Shown here: one piece after another, positions 1-8,637 of the stretch
How the letters are laid out: each line of letters opens with the position of its first letter
How positions within the stretch are numbered: position 1 is the first letter of the stretch
Source: JACCXM01 sp046328335
GTDB lineage: Bacteria > Chloroflexota > Chloroflexia > Thermomicrobiales > UBA6265
Direction: 5' to 3'
NCBI GenBank assembly: GCA_046328335.1
Contig: JAXLWU010000022.1
Span: 20,722 to 84,721 of the forward strand
Length of the DNA: 64,000 bases
The notes under the pieces: generated by a model
Database searches by the model: none
What the model saw: the letters and a program-made list of their open reading frames with translations, nothing else
What the model was told of the DNA's origin: nothing
Program-made: the position numbers and the translations under genes

Positions 1-1681
1 ATTCCGCGCCGGTATCGATGCTCAGCGTGGCGGCGCCCTCGCCATCACCGGCAACCAGCGCTTCCTGCCGCGCCTCGTTTTCCCAGACGGCGGCGAAGAT
101 GCCGCTCCAGCCGAGATACGGCGCGGCGCCGTTGGCGAAGAGGACGTGAGTATTGTTTTCGCGTTCCCGCTCCCGCCAGAGGTGAAAATGGCTCGCGGTC
201 GGACCCCGGTCTACGTATGAGGGCAGGGGAACCGCGGTGGCGCCGTACGGCATCACCGCCGGCCAGGTGACCAGCGATGGGCAAGCGATGATGTCCACGC
301 CATCGAGCGCGAGCACCCGCGCCGCTTCCGGAAACATGGCGTCATAGCCGATCAGCATTCCGACCCGGCCCGCGGGAATATCAAATGTCTCCACTCCGCG
401 GTCACCAGGAGCTGCCCACGCCCGATCCTCATCCGCGAGATGACGTTTGCGGTAGGAACCGACGAGACCCTCCGGCCCGACCAGCACGGCGGTGTTGAAC
501 AACCTGCCGCCGGTATCGTCCCGCTCGATCATTCCGGCAACCATCCAGCACCCATTGGCGGCGGCGATTTCGACCAGGCGATCGGTGCTCCTGCCCGGCA
601 CGGATTCCGCCAGATCCCTGGCGCTGGCGCGATCGGCCACCTGGCCCGTCACGGTCAGCTCGGGGAAGACGATGAGGTCGCAGTCGGCTAACGCCGTGGT
701 CTCGCGAGTGATACGCGCGAGGTTGGACTCCGGTTTGCCTCGATCGGGGGTGAATTGGACCACGCCAACCCGCGATTGCGTGCCCGCCGGCTGCGGACGG
801 ATGCCGTACAGTCCGTGGAAGTCATGCGGCTGCCAGAGATAGGTGTTGAGGGTGGTCTCGCCATACGCATCGGGCCGGCGATCCGCCAGGCGATCCTCTC
901 GCCGGGTGGCGTGGATGCGCTTTTCCCGGGCACGGAGGGGATCGATCCAGCCCCAGACGATACCGTCGCCGGTATCGAGTACCCCTTGCAGGCTCCCGTC
1001 CGGATCGATCACCGCCGAGCCGCCGGAGAATTGCACGCCACGTTCCTGTCCATAGCGGTTGGCGGCGATGAAATAGACCCCGTTCTCGGCGGCGCGGGCC
1101 ATCCACGTGGGCGAAGGGCTCTTCTCGTAGACCCAATTGGTCGGAAAGCAGATCACCTCCGCGCCGGCGAGGGCTGGAACGCGGGCCGTCTCCGGATAAC
1201 AGGCATCCATGCAAATGGACAGCGCGATCCGGCCGAGCGGCGTCTCGAACACTGGCAGGCCGAGATCACCGTCTTTCGCCCACTTTGGCTCGGAGATGAA
1301 GGCGTGCGTCTTGCGGTAGCGGCCGATCACGCCCTCGGGGCCGATGAGCGCGGCGCTGTTGTAGAAGGCCCCGGTCTCGGGGTCGCTCTCGGGCATACCA
1401 ACCACGATCCAGCAGGCGTGGCGCGCCGCTATCGCGGTAAACGCGTCGGTCGTGGGGCCCGGAATCGGCTCGACCTCTGGCGCTATTTCGGCCCGATTGG
1501 CCCAGCAATAGCCGGTGGTCGCCATCTCCGGGGTGACGATCAGGCGCGCGCCCGCGGTGGCGGCCTCTTCGCAAAGCGCCAGCAGCGCGGCCAGATTTTG
1601 CTCCCGGGCGAACATGGTCGGTTCGAACTGGATCGCCGCTGCCCGGTAGGGCGCGATGATGTCGCACCCGGTGAGCGTCAT
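1..1681 (-). CDS. Tandem carbon-nitrogen hydrolase (two nitrilase domains), partial
   Basis: Nitrilase-superfamily amidohydrolase, cut by the left edge of the window after about 560 residues. I translated it by hand from the ATG at 1679-1681. The first domain has the Glu-Lys-Cys triad: E52 in TPEMATTG, K124 in YRKTHAF, C157 in SICMDACYPE. A second nitrilase domain starts near residue 303 with E341 (FPELTVTG) and K412 (YRKRHL). The residue expected to be the nucleophilic Cys is Gly445 in LIGYDAMFPE, so the second domain is probably inactive. The start overlaps the stop of the upstream carboxyltransferase gene by 4 bp (ATGA), so the two are likely co-translated. Family members hydrolyse nitriles, amides or N-carbamoyl compounds; the substrate cannot be read here. 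Confidence 0.88.
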   Translation of the reverse strand, partial: MTLTGCDIIAPYRAAAIQFEPTMFAREQNLAALLALCEEAATAGARLIVTPEMATTGYCWANRAEIAPEVEPIPGPTTDAFTAIAARHACWIVVGMPESDPETGAFYNSAALIGPEGVIGRYRKTHAFISEPKWAKDGDLGLPVFETPLGRIALSICMDACYPETARVPALAGAEVICFPTNWVYEKSPSPTWMARAAENGVYFIAANRYGQERGVQFSGGSAVIDPDGSLQGVLDTGDGIVWGWIDPLRAREKRIHATRREDRLADRRPDAYGETTLNTYLWQPHDFHGLYGIRPQPAGTQSRVGVVQFTPDRGKPESNLARITRETTALADCDLIVFPELTVTGQVADRASARDLAESVPGRSTDRLVEIAAANGCWMVAGMIERDDTGGRLFNTAVLVGPEGLVGSYRKRHLADEDRAWAAPGDRGVETFDIPAGRVGMLIGYDAMFPEAARVLALDGVDIIACPSLVTWPAVMPYGATAVPLPSYVDRGPTASHFHLWRERERENNTHVLFANGAAPYLGWSGIFAAVWENEARQEALVAGDGEGAATLSIDTGAE

Positions 1682-3669
1682 GAGGACGCTCCATCGCTGT
1701 TGTCGGACGGGACGGAGACGAGGTCCGCTCCCGTGTCCGCCCCCCGCCGTCGGGCCGCCAGCCGCGCCGCTCGTTCGACCAGTTCGCTGCGGGCCCGCTC
1801 GACGGTCGGCAGGGAAGGAGGCTCCAGCGGCAAGGACAGCCGGGGCCGTGCGGGGAGTGTTGGCAGTTGCAGACCTCGCGGCAGGCCCCGTTCTTCGAGC
1901 ATCCCGCGCAGATCACCGAGGGAGCGGGCCACGGTGCGCTGCAATTCCTGCAACTCACCGACCTCGCGACGAGCCGCTTCGCGTCCCTCCGCGGTCGTTT
2001 GTCCCAGCGAGCGCAGTTTCGCGGTGCGGTCGTCCAGCAGGCGGCGCGGTCCCGTACCGGCGAGTTCGTCGAGCGCGGCGGCGATGGCGGCGCCGAGAGC
2101 GCGGGCCGCGGCGTCGGGATCGGCGTGGGCTGCCGGCTGCGGCTCTGGAATGACCGCGTCGATCACCCCCAGCCGCAACGATTCGGCCGCAGTGAGTGTG
2201 CGCGAGGCGGCCAGGGGCTCGGCGGCGCGTCGATCCGCGCCCTCAGCGCCGCCAACGGTGTAGACCGCGTGTTCTTGCATCAGGATGCGGTCGCCGATGC
2301 CGAGGGTCACCCCCGCCGCGCCTGCTGCCTCGCCGATCACGACCGAGACCACCGGCACCGGGAGCAAGCCGGACAGTCCGGTGACCGCGGCCATTGCCGC
2401 CGCTGCCTGAGCTGGATCGCTGTCGGGTCCGCTGTCGAGCCCTGGTGTATCGACCAGCGCGACCACCGGCAATTCGAGATGGCCGGCCAGGCGCAGCAGG
2501 CGCGCCGCCTTGCGAAACGCGCTCGCGCCGGTCGCCTGGCCACGCGCGCCAGCGATGATCGCCACCGGGATACCGGCGATGCGGCCCAGGCCGGCGATCA
2601 TCCCCGGATCGTCCATTCCCGCGCGGTCGCCACGAAGCGGAACCCATTCCGTGACCATGCGTGAGAGGTAGTCTCCGGCGGTGGGGCGCTCGGGATGTCG
2701 CGCCAGGTGCGCTTCTTCCCAACCCGTGCCTCGCCGGCGGGCCGCGATCGGCTCCCCACTGTCGTTGCTGGCAACGTGCTGCCTGGTGGCCGCGAGCCGG
2801 TTTTCGCTGGTGATCGGACGGTACTCGCCGCGGTCGGCAAAGATCCCGAGCAGACAGGTGAGACGGGTGCGCAGATCGAGACGATCGACGATGCTGTCGA
2901 CCAGGCCGTGCGCCAGCAGCGCTTCCGCGGTTTGCGTCGTTTCGCCCGCCTGGCGACCGCCGAAGCCGATCCGCGCCCCTGGCTCGGCGAAGATGAAATC
3001 GGCCTGCGTCGCCAGGGCGGCCCAAGCCGCCCCGGTCGCCGGATGGGCGAGGAGACTGACGAACGGCACGCCGGCGCGGTGCAATTGCGCGGCCGCGGCG
3101 GCGATTTTGGGTCCCTGGATGAGGCCCAGCAGACCCTCCTGGGTGCGTGCCCCGCCGGCGGTGCAGAGCGCGATCAACGGACGGCGGCGGGCGGCGGCGG
3201 TTTCCATGGCGAGGAGAATCTTCTCGCCCGCAACCGGGCCGATGCTCGCGCCGAGATAGGCGTGATCGAGCGCGATGACCACCACCTCGTGGCCGCCGAT
3301 CGCCCCGATACCGGTCAGCACGGCTTCACTGACGCCGCCGGTACCTCCCGTCCGCCGCTCCGCCGCGTCCACCAGGCGATCGGGGACCGGCAGCAGATCG
3401 TGAAAGACGAGGGGATCGAGTGAGACCAGGGCCGCGTTCGTCTCCCGGAAACTCCCCGGATCGAGGAGCAGGCGCAAGCGCTCCCGGGCCGGAAGCGGGA
3501 AGTGGCGGTGACAGGATGGGCAGACGCCGAAGGTCTCGAACGTTTCGCTGTCCGAGAGCGACGTGCCACAGGTGGGACAGGCGAGCGCCTCGTGGAAGGA
3601 CGATGGTTCTGCATGACTGACGGCATCGTCCGCGATTTGCGGATCGCGAGGGGCCGGTTCGTTCACCAT
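1678..3669 (-). CDS. accDA: Fused acetyl-CoA carboxylase carboxyltransferase (AccD-AccA)
   Basis: Carboxyltransferase of 663 aa that moves the carboxyl group from biotin to an acyl-CoA, normally acetyl-CoA in fatty-acid synthesis. An N-terminal zinc ribbon (C31, C34, C50, C53: CPTCG and CPSC) and a beta-type crotonase fold to about residue 290 are followed by an alpha-type domain (GQATGASAFRKAARL, LVDTPGLDSGPDSDP) to about 560. The last 100 residues are a charged tail. The start at 3669 is preferred over an upstream in-frame codon because GGGGAG lies just before it. The divergent alpha domain leaves open another acyl-CoA substrate. The stop overlaps the nitrilase start. No biotin carrier or biotin carboxylase gene is nearby. 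Confidence 0.87.
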   Translation of the reverse strand: MVNEPAPRDPQIADDAVSHAEPSSFHEALACPTCGTSLSDSETFETFGVCPSCHRHFPLPARERLRLLLDPGSFRETNAALVSLDPLVFHDLLPVPDRLVDAAERRTGGTGGVSEAVLTGIGAIGGHEVVVIALDHAYLGASIGPVAGEKILLAMETAAARRRPLIALCTAGGARTQEGLLGLIQGPKIAAAAAQLHRAGVPFVSLLAHPATGAAWAALATQADFIFAEPGARIGFGGRQAGETTQTAEALLAHGLVDSIVDRLDLRTRLTCLLGIFADRGEYRPITSENRLAATRQHVASNDSGEPIAARRRGTGWEEAHLARHPERPTAGDYLSRMVTEWVPLRGDRAGMDDPGMIAGLGRIAGIPVAIIAGARGQATGASAFRKAARLLRLAGHLELPVVALVDTPGLDSGPDSDPAQAAAAMAAVTGLSGLLPVPVVSVVIGEAAGAAGVTLGIGDRILMQEHAVYTVGGAEGADRRAAEPLAASRTLTAAESLRLGVIDAVIPEPQPAAHADPDAAARALGAAIAAALDELAGTGPRRLLDDRTAKLRSLGQTTAEGREAARREVGELQELQRTVARSLGDLRGMLEERGLPRGLQLPTLPARPRLSLPLEPPSLPTVERARSELVERAARLAARRRGADTGADLVSVPSDNSDGASS

Positions 3670-3772
3670 GGGGCTCCCCAGGCGTGCCGCCGCGCCGCGG
3701 CGGTCAGGTAGTCGACAGAACATCGTACCTGAATGGTGTGCCAATGTGCGGCGGGGCAGGGAAGGCGATTGT

Positions 3773-6526
3773 TTATCCAGCGCGGGTGCGCAATGCGACC
3801 GCCGCCGCCGCGGTGCGCGATTCGACCCCGAGTTTGCTCAGAATCGCCGAGACGTGCGCGGACGCGGTGCGCGGGCTGATGAACAGGGTGTCGGCAATCT
3901 CCTTGTCCGACCGGCCTTCGGCAATGAGTCCGAGGACATCCCGCTCCCGCCGGGTCAATCCGGGAATTTCCATGGCGGGCGCCGCCCGCGTGGCAGTGAT
4001 CGCCGTGTCTGCCAGCGCCAGCGCCTCGCTGACAGCTTGCGCGAACGGCAGCGTGCGGCCAGCCTCCCAGTGCGCGGCATACGTTTCGTCGCCGAGTTCC
4101 TTGCGCACCGCGGCGAAGCGCATGGCCAGGTTGGCGTCTTCCTCGGCGAAGAGGGTATCGCCGATCGCCTCGCGGAGCGCGGCGGCGGCGCCGAAGAGGC
4201 GTGCCGCCGGGCGCGGCGTGCCGGTCAGGTGGAGAGCGACGCCGACGCGCTCGAGCGTGCGTGAGGCGAGGTGCCGCTCGCCCAGGTCTCGCGTGTGCGC
4301 GAGCGATTCGCGATAGCGCACCAGCCCCACGCGGGGATCGCCAAGCTGGACGGCGCAGTTGCCAAGGTTGTGGAGGTTGACCGCGACGCCAAAGGTATCG
4401 CCGAGCGAGCGGGAGAGCGCGAGCGCTTCCTCGCTCAGGGCCTCACCTCTGGCATAGTCGCCGTTGTCGTAATAGGCGCCGCCGAGATTGCCGAGAATGA
4501 TGCAGACCTGCCAGTCGTCACCGGTGGTCCGGGCAATCGGCAGCGCCGCTTCCTGGAATTCGATCGCCCGGGCATGATCGCCCTGGCGCTCCGCCACCAG
4601 TCCGAGGTCGTTGAGCGAGCGCGCGATGCCCGGCAAATCTTCCAGGGCGCGAAACCGTGTCAGCGCATCCTGGAAGAGTGTTTCCGCCCGCGCGAAATCA
4701 CTCTGGTTGCTTGCCAGGATGCCGAGTCCGCGCGCCGCGCGGGCCGCGTACTGTTCTGCCCCCAGCGCGATTGCCAACGCGAGACTCTCCTCGAGGAGGT
4801 GCCGAGCCGTCGTGAAATCGCCCTGATCCCCGGCGATGGCGCCGGTGCGGCCGAGCGCGGCGGCGCGATGGGCTGAAGGCGCGCCGGAATCGGCCGCCAG
4901 TGCGCGCTCAAGCCATGCTCGCCCCTCGATCCAGTAGGCCCGCCGCGTCCAGAATGGTCCGAGCCCACTCGCCAACCGCAGGGCCATCTCGGGCTCGTTG
5001 GCAATCGTCCAGGCGAGCGCCGCCCGCAGGTTGTCATGCTCCAACTCGATGCGGTCGAGCAGCGTTTCCGAAGAAGCCGCCCAGAGTTCGTGCTCCGCGG
5101 TCTCGACGAACTCCAGGCAGAAGGCGGCATGCGCGGCGCGCGCCGCGCGTTCTTCCCCGGCCGTGACCAGTCGCTCGCAGACGAACTCGCGCACCGTTTC
5201 CAGCATCATGAACCGCGGTTCGGCTTCGGGAGCGTTCACCGTCTGCAACAGGCTGTTGCTGGTGAGGACGCTCAAGGTATCGAGGATCGAGGCAGAGGTG
5301 GACTCGGCGGCGCAGACCGACTCCGCGGCAGCCAGACTGAAGCCGCCACTGAAGACGGCGAGGCGGCGCAGGTGGGCCTTGACCGGCGCGTCGAGCAGGT
5401 CGTAACTCCAGGCAATGGCATCGCGCATGGTGCGCAGCCGGTCTGGACGGTCGCGGGGACCGCCGGTCAGCAGCGGCAGCCGCTGTTGCAGCCGGGCGAG
5501 GAGCGCCGCCGGAGGGAGGATCGCGCAGCGGGCGGCAGCAAGTTCGATGGCGAGCGGTAATCCATCGAGGCGTTCGCAAATCGCCGTCACTGTCGCGGCG
5601 TTGGCGGGCGTCAGGGCAAACCCCGGCGCGGCGGTCAGGGCCCGCTCGGTGAAGAGCCGGATGGCATCCGCCGCTGCTACCTCGCTGAATGCCGGCGGCG
5701 TCATGTGCTGCTGCGAGGGGCGGTTCGGCAGTGTCAGCGGAGGCACCGCGACGAGATGCTCGCCGGAGGTGCCGAGGGGAACGCGACTGGTGGTGAGGAT
5801 TGTCAGCCGGGGGGACGCTTCGAGCAGGCTGACGAGGAAGGGGCCGGCGGCAGTGAGATGTTCGAGATTGTCGAGCAAGAGCAGCGCCGAGCGGCCGTGT
5901 AGCAATCGGACGAGGCGATCCTGGGGGGAACTGTCGCTCCCATCGTGAACCCCCAGCGCCAGGGCGATGGCCGCGGGCGCCATGTCGGCGGAACGGACCG
6001 CGGCGAGTGGGACAAAGGCGATACCGCCAGGAAAGCGCTCGCCAAGCGTGGAGGCGGTCTGCAATGCCAGGCGCGTCTTGCCCACACCACCGGGTCCCGT
6101 AAGTGTCACCAGACGGACGCTGTCGCGCGTGAGCAATGCGGTGAGCCTGGCGATCTCGTCCTCCCGCCCGACAAAGCCGGTCATGGCCGAGGGCAGGGAG
6201 GCGCTCCATTCGGGAGAGGGTTCCGGCTTATCGGCAGGGACTGGTGCTTCCTGGGCGGCAACCAGTGTGAGGTGCGGTCGTTCGTCTTGCTCCAGATCGT
6301 CTGGATCCAGGGAAATATCGCGCAGCGCGGTCGCCGGGATCTGACGGTCCCGGCCGATCTGGATCGTGGTCAGTTCACCACGGCGAATCGCCTGTTGGAT
6401 CGCGCGTTCGCTGACCCCAAGGGCCGCCGCGGCGGCGGCGACGGTCAGCGTTTCCGGCCAGGAGGAAGGACTGGCGGTGCCGGCCAGATCGGGAATAGAT
6501 TGGTTCAGGGCGCGGTCACGTTCCAT
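3773..6526 (-). CDS. LuxR-family transcriptional regulator with NB-ARC ATPase and TPR repeats
   Basis: Large regulator of about 917 aa. An excisionase-like helix-turn-helix is near the N-terminus (TVAAAAAALGVSERAIQQAI), then an NB-ARC/AAA ATPase with Walker A TGPGGVGKT and Walker B ALLLLDNLEHL, about 400 residues of TPR-like helical repeats, and a C-terminal LuxR HTH (LTRRERDVLGLIAEGRSDKE). Proteins of this design act as ligand-gated ATPase switches that oligomerise and bind DNA. Having a second DNA-binding-like domain at the N-terminus is less usual. A GTG at 6550 could also be the start; neither has a strong ribosome binding site. About 100 bp separates it from the accDA-like gene on the same strand, so that pair may be its target. 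Confidence 0.88.
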   Translation of the reverse strand: MERDRALNQSIPDLAGTASPSSWPETLTVAAAAAALGVSERAIQQAIRRGELTTIQIGRDRQIPATALRDISLDPDDLEQDERPHLTLVAAQEAPVPADKPEPSPEWSASLPSAMTGFVGREDEIARLTALLTRDSVRLVTLTGPGGVGKTRLALQTASTLGERFPGGIAFVPLAAVRSADMAPAAIALALGVHDGSDSSPQDRLVRLLHGRSALLLLDNLEHLTAAGPFLVSLLEASPRLTILTTSRVPLGTSGEHLVAVPPLTLPNRPSQQHMTPPAFSEVAAADAIRLFTERALTAAPGFALTPANAATVTAICERLDGLPLAIELAAARCAILPPAALLARLQQRLPLLTGGPRDRPDRLRTMRDAIAWSYDLLDAPVKAHLRRLAVFSGGFSLAAAESVCAAESTSASILDTLSVLTSNSLLQTVNAPEAEPRFMMLETVREFVCERLVTAGEERAARAAHAAFCLEFVETAEHELWAASSETLLDRIELEHDNLRAALAWTIANEPEMALRLASGLGPFWTRRAYWIEGRAWLERALAADSGAPSAHRAAALGRTGAIAGDQGDFTTARHLLEESLALAIALGAEQYAARAARGLGILASNQSDFARAETLFQDALTRFRALEDLPGIARSLNDLGLVAERQGDHARAIEFQEAALPIARTTGDDWQVCIILGNLGGAYYDNGDYARGEALSEEALALSRSLGDTFGVAVNLHNLGNCAVQLGDPRVGLVRYRESLAHTRDLGERHLASRTLERVGVALHLTGTPRPAARLFGAAAALREAIGDTLFAEEDANLAMRFAAVRKELGDETYAAHWEAGRTLPFAQAVSEALALADTAITATRAAPAMEIPGLTRRERDVLGLIAEGRSDKEIADTLFISPRTASAHVSAILSKLGVESRTAAAAVALRTRAG

Positions 6527-6816
6527 ATGGAAAGGATGCGCCTGAATCACGACGACGACAAGCCCGAATTTCGTACTCCGATCACGCGGGGGCGTCCTGA
6601 CTGATAGACACTGGCGTCAATCCGATTGTCGCGAAATGACGTATCTCCCATGAACGGGTCTCACGCGATGTCTTCCGCGGCGTTCATTCCAGGAATCGGC
6701 ATGATCGAGCCGCGGTTGGCACGGTGATTGCGAATTCAGCGGCAGGACGGGACATCGCACCAGAGCTCGCTCGATGAACCCAACTGCCGAAATCAGAAAA
6801 TTCGTTCGCAAAATGC

Positions 6817-6845
6817 TTGACAGGGGGGCACCGAGATAGTACATT
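6817..6845 (+). promoter_or_regulatory. Sigma70-like promoter
   Basis: A perfect -35 TTGACA (6817-6822) is followed by a 17-bp spacer and TACATT (6840-6845, 4 of 6 matches to TATAAT). It reads toward the small membrane protein gene at 7167, leaving an untranslated leader of roughly 310 nt. This stretch is A+T-richer than its surroundings. Confidence 0.55.
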
Positions 6846-6972
6846 CGTTCTAGGCACGGCGGACCCCGCCGGATCACCGGAAAGCGACCCAGCCACCGCC
6901 TCCCGGACCCGGTCCGCCACTGCCAGTCCTCACTCCCCCTGAGGACAGATGAACCCCGCACCACTACCCGCT

Positions 6973-6994
6973 GAAACGGTTCCGCAACCGTTTC
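6973..6994. promoter_or_regulatory. Perfect 9-bp inverted repeat in the leader of the 7167 gene
   Basis: GAAACGGTT and AACCGTTTC flank a 4-base CCGC loop. It sits in the 600-bp gene-free stretch between the LuxR regulator and the 7167 gene, about 130 bp downstream of the candidate promoter. It could be an operator for a dimeric regulator or an RNA hairpin in the long leader. There is no U-run after it, so a terminator is unlikely. Apart from this and the promoter, I see nothing else in 6551-7166. Confidence 0.4.
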
Positions 6995-7166
6995 GACCCG
7001 CACCGAGGAGGCACGCCGCGTGGCCGAGAGATTCCGCTCTTGTTCACGACGATTTCGAGCCGCCGGTGGGCCTCATCGGAGCGGATAGAAGGTTTCGTTC
7101 CTCGTTCCTGCCGTCAACCAACCGGCGATCTGGCAGACGAGCGATTGCAAGGAAAAGGGGTTCGCC

Positions 7167-7727
7167 ATGTATCTTCACCAACCAGCGCCGAGTTGGATTG
7201 CCAGACTCGTTACATCAGCCCGAACGTTGCTCGCTTTAGGGTTGATCGCCATCCTCGCCTCCGCGGTCAGCGTACACTGGAGCAGCCAGGTCTCCGCCAC
7301 CGGCTCCTCGAACCCTGGGGACATTGTCGTTCCACTCAACGCCATCCCCGTGGCGATCGATGGCACCCTTGTCGGCGTCAACCCGAACACCATCGCTGTC
7401 CAGGAGAGCGGCAGCGATGCCCCGGTTGCCTTCCTGCTCTCCGCCGATACCCGCGTTGTGCGGGAGGGCCAGCCGGTGTCCCTCTCCAGTCTCGCCAACG
7501 GCGACGCGGTCCGGATGACCGTTGACGGCCGCACCGGTTCGATTCTCCGCCTCCATGCGACGCCGGCCACTCCACCCTTCCAGGTTCCTGGCATCGTCGC
7601 CTTGCTCGCCTCACTCGGACTCATCGCGGGTGCCGCTGCCCTCGTCTTCCTCAACCGGGAATGCTTCGCCGGACTTCCCGCCCGACGCCTGCTCCCGGGT
7701 CTGACCGTCGCAAGCGCTACCAATTGA
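7167..7727 (+). CDS. Small membrane-anchored protein of unknown function
   Basis: 186 aa. A membrane segment (about residues 18-40, LLALGLIAILASAVSVHW) leads to an extracytoplasmic domain of about 100 residues that resembles the DUF5666-type small beta-barrel (VGVNPNTIAV, FLLSADTRVV, LANGDAVRMTVDG), followed by a second membrane helix near residues 140-160 and a short tail. AAGGAAAAGG lies about 8 bp before the ATG. It is a single transcription unit between a candidate promoter and a hairpin terminator. The family assignment is tentative. Confidence 0.7.
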   Translation: MYLHQPAPSWIARLVTSARTLLALGLIAILASAVSVHWSSQVSATGSSNPGDIVVPLNAIPVAIDGTLVGVNPNTIAVQESGSDAPVAFLLSADTRVVREGQPVSLSSLANGDAVRMTVDGRTGSILRLHATPATPPFQVPGIVALLASLGLIAGAAALVFLNRECFAGLPARRLLPGLTVASATN

Positions 7728-7786
7728 TCCAGAGCACTTCCCGCCGCGAGAACCGCTAACCTCCACTCCCTCCCCCTTCTTTCCGT

Positions 7787-7819
7787 CCAAGGATCCTGGC
7801 GATCAGCCTGGGTCCTTGG
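7787..7819 (+). terminator. Rho-independent-type terminator after the 7167 gene
   Basis: Arms CCAAGGATCC and GGGTCCTTGG pair with one wobble, with an inner GGC/GCC extension, followed by GCGTTTTG. The position 60 bp after the 7727 stop fits a transcription end. Confidence 0.55.
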
Positions 7820-7971
7820 GCGTTTTGCTGTCCGCGAAGGTGTCAGTCATAGAACTCGAGATCGCGAGTCAGCGCCGTGGCGCAGGGACCGAGACCAATT
7901 CCGGCTATTGCCAACGTGCCGCGTTCGCCCGTACAGTTAGGATCAAACGATCATTCGGAGGGTCCAACCTC

Positions 7972-8421
7972 GTGGCGCGAGGACGATTTGCGGTCGCGGT
8001 TCACGCGCTCGTGATTCTGGCGCATTCGCCGGGGTCGACAACGAGCAGTTTCCTCGCGGGGAGCGTCAACACCCACGCGACCTGCGTTCGTCGCGTGCTT
8101 GCCACCTTGACCCGTTCCGGGATCATCGAAGCGGCGGAAGGTCGGGAAGGTGGCTACCGCTTGGCGCGGCCCGCCACCGAGATCACCCTCGCCGAGATTT
8201 ACCACGCTGTCGGTGATGACCCCCTCCTCAGGCCAAACTCCGCGGCTACGAATCCGCACTGTCCCATCAGCGTCGCCATGGGGTGCGCGTTCGCGGAAAT
8301 CGCTGAGGACGCGGAGAAGCAGTTCCGGGAAGCGCTCTCCCGGCGCACGTTGGCTGATGTCGCAACCAGGGTCGTCGCGCCCGTCATCCATCCCCATTTG
8401 ACAGACCTGCTTCACCCTTGA
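7972..8421 (+). CDS. Rrf2-family transcriptional regulator
   Basis: 149 aa winged-helix repressor. The sequence RGRFAVAVHALVILAHSPG, then an HTH region NTHATCVRRVLATLTRSGII and wing EGREGGYRLAR match Rrf2 proteins of the YwnA subgroup. The region after the wing has NPHCPISVAMGC, that is two Cys where Fe-S members such as IscR and NsrR have three, so a complete Fe-S cluster is not assured; YwnA-type members do not use one. The GTG at 7972 has GGAGGG 9 bp upstream; a longer reading from 7816 adds a sequence unlike the family. It probably regulates a neighbour, perhaps the binding-protein gene that follows. Confidence 0.85.
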   Translation: MARGRFAVAVHALVILAHSPGSTTSSFLAGSVNTHATCVRRVLATLTRSGIIEAAEGREGGYRLARPATEITLAEIYHAVGDDPLLRPNSAATNPHCPISVAMGCAFAEIAEDAEKQFREALSRRTLADVATRVVAPVIHPHLTDLLHP

Positions 8422-8637
8422 AGAACTCTCCACATCGCGTGGCACAGTTCAATTTTCAGACAGAGATCACATCGAAACGAAAACAGATGCGATGTTGCCA
8501 CCCCGCCCGGAATGGACGTGCGGAGATCGATCCTTCGTTGCGGCGGTACCCGGACCCGGCGCTGCACATTGTGGATTCGATCGGTGGACCGTCACACTGT
8601 TCCAGATGAGCCGATGGCACTGCCCGGGAGGTTTCCC

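Noticed and set aside
755..2263. 502-aa open frame antisense to the nitrilase and carboxyltransferase genes
   Set aside because: Arg/Gly-rich composition, no ribosome binding site, and antisense to two genes with clear family motifs; a typical high-G+C shadow. The same holds for long frames at 16657-18069, 26364-28232, 36329-37831, 47760-49352, 50081-51583, 51334-52884 and 52891-54540.
6949..7239. 96-aa frame with GAGGAC before its ATG
   Set aside because: Runs into the start of the better supported 7167 gene, has no domain or signal features, and covers the inverted repeat at 6973.
8422..8637. TPP riboswitch before the ThiY-like gene
   Set aside because: I looked for the conserved CTGAGA-type core and paired arms and did not find them; the gap shows no clear riboswitch structure.
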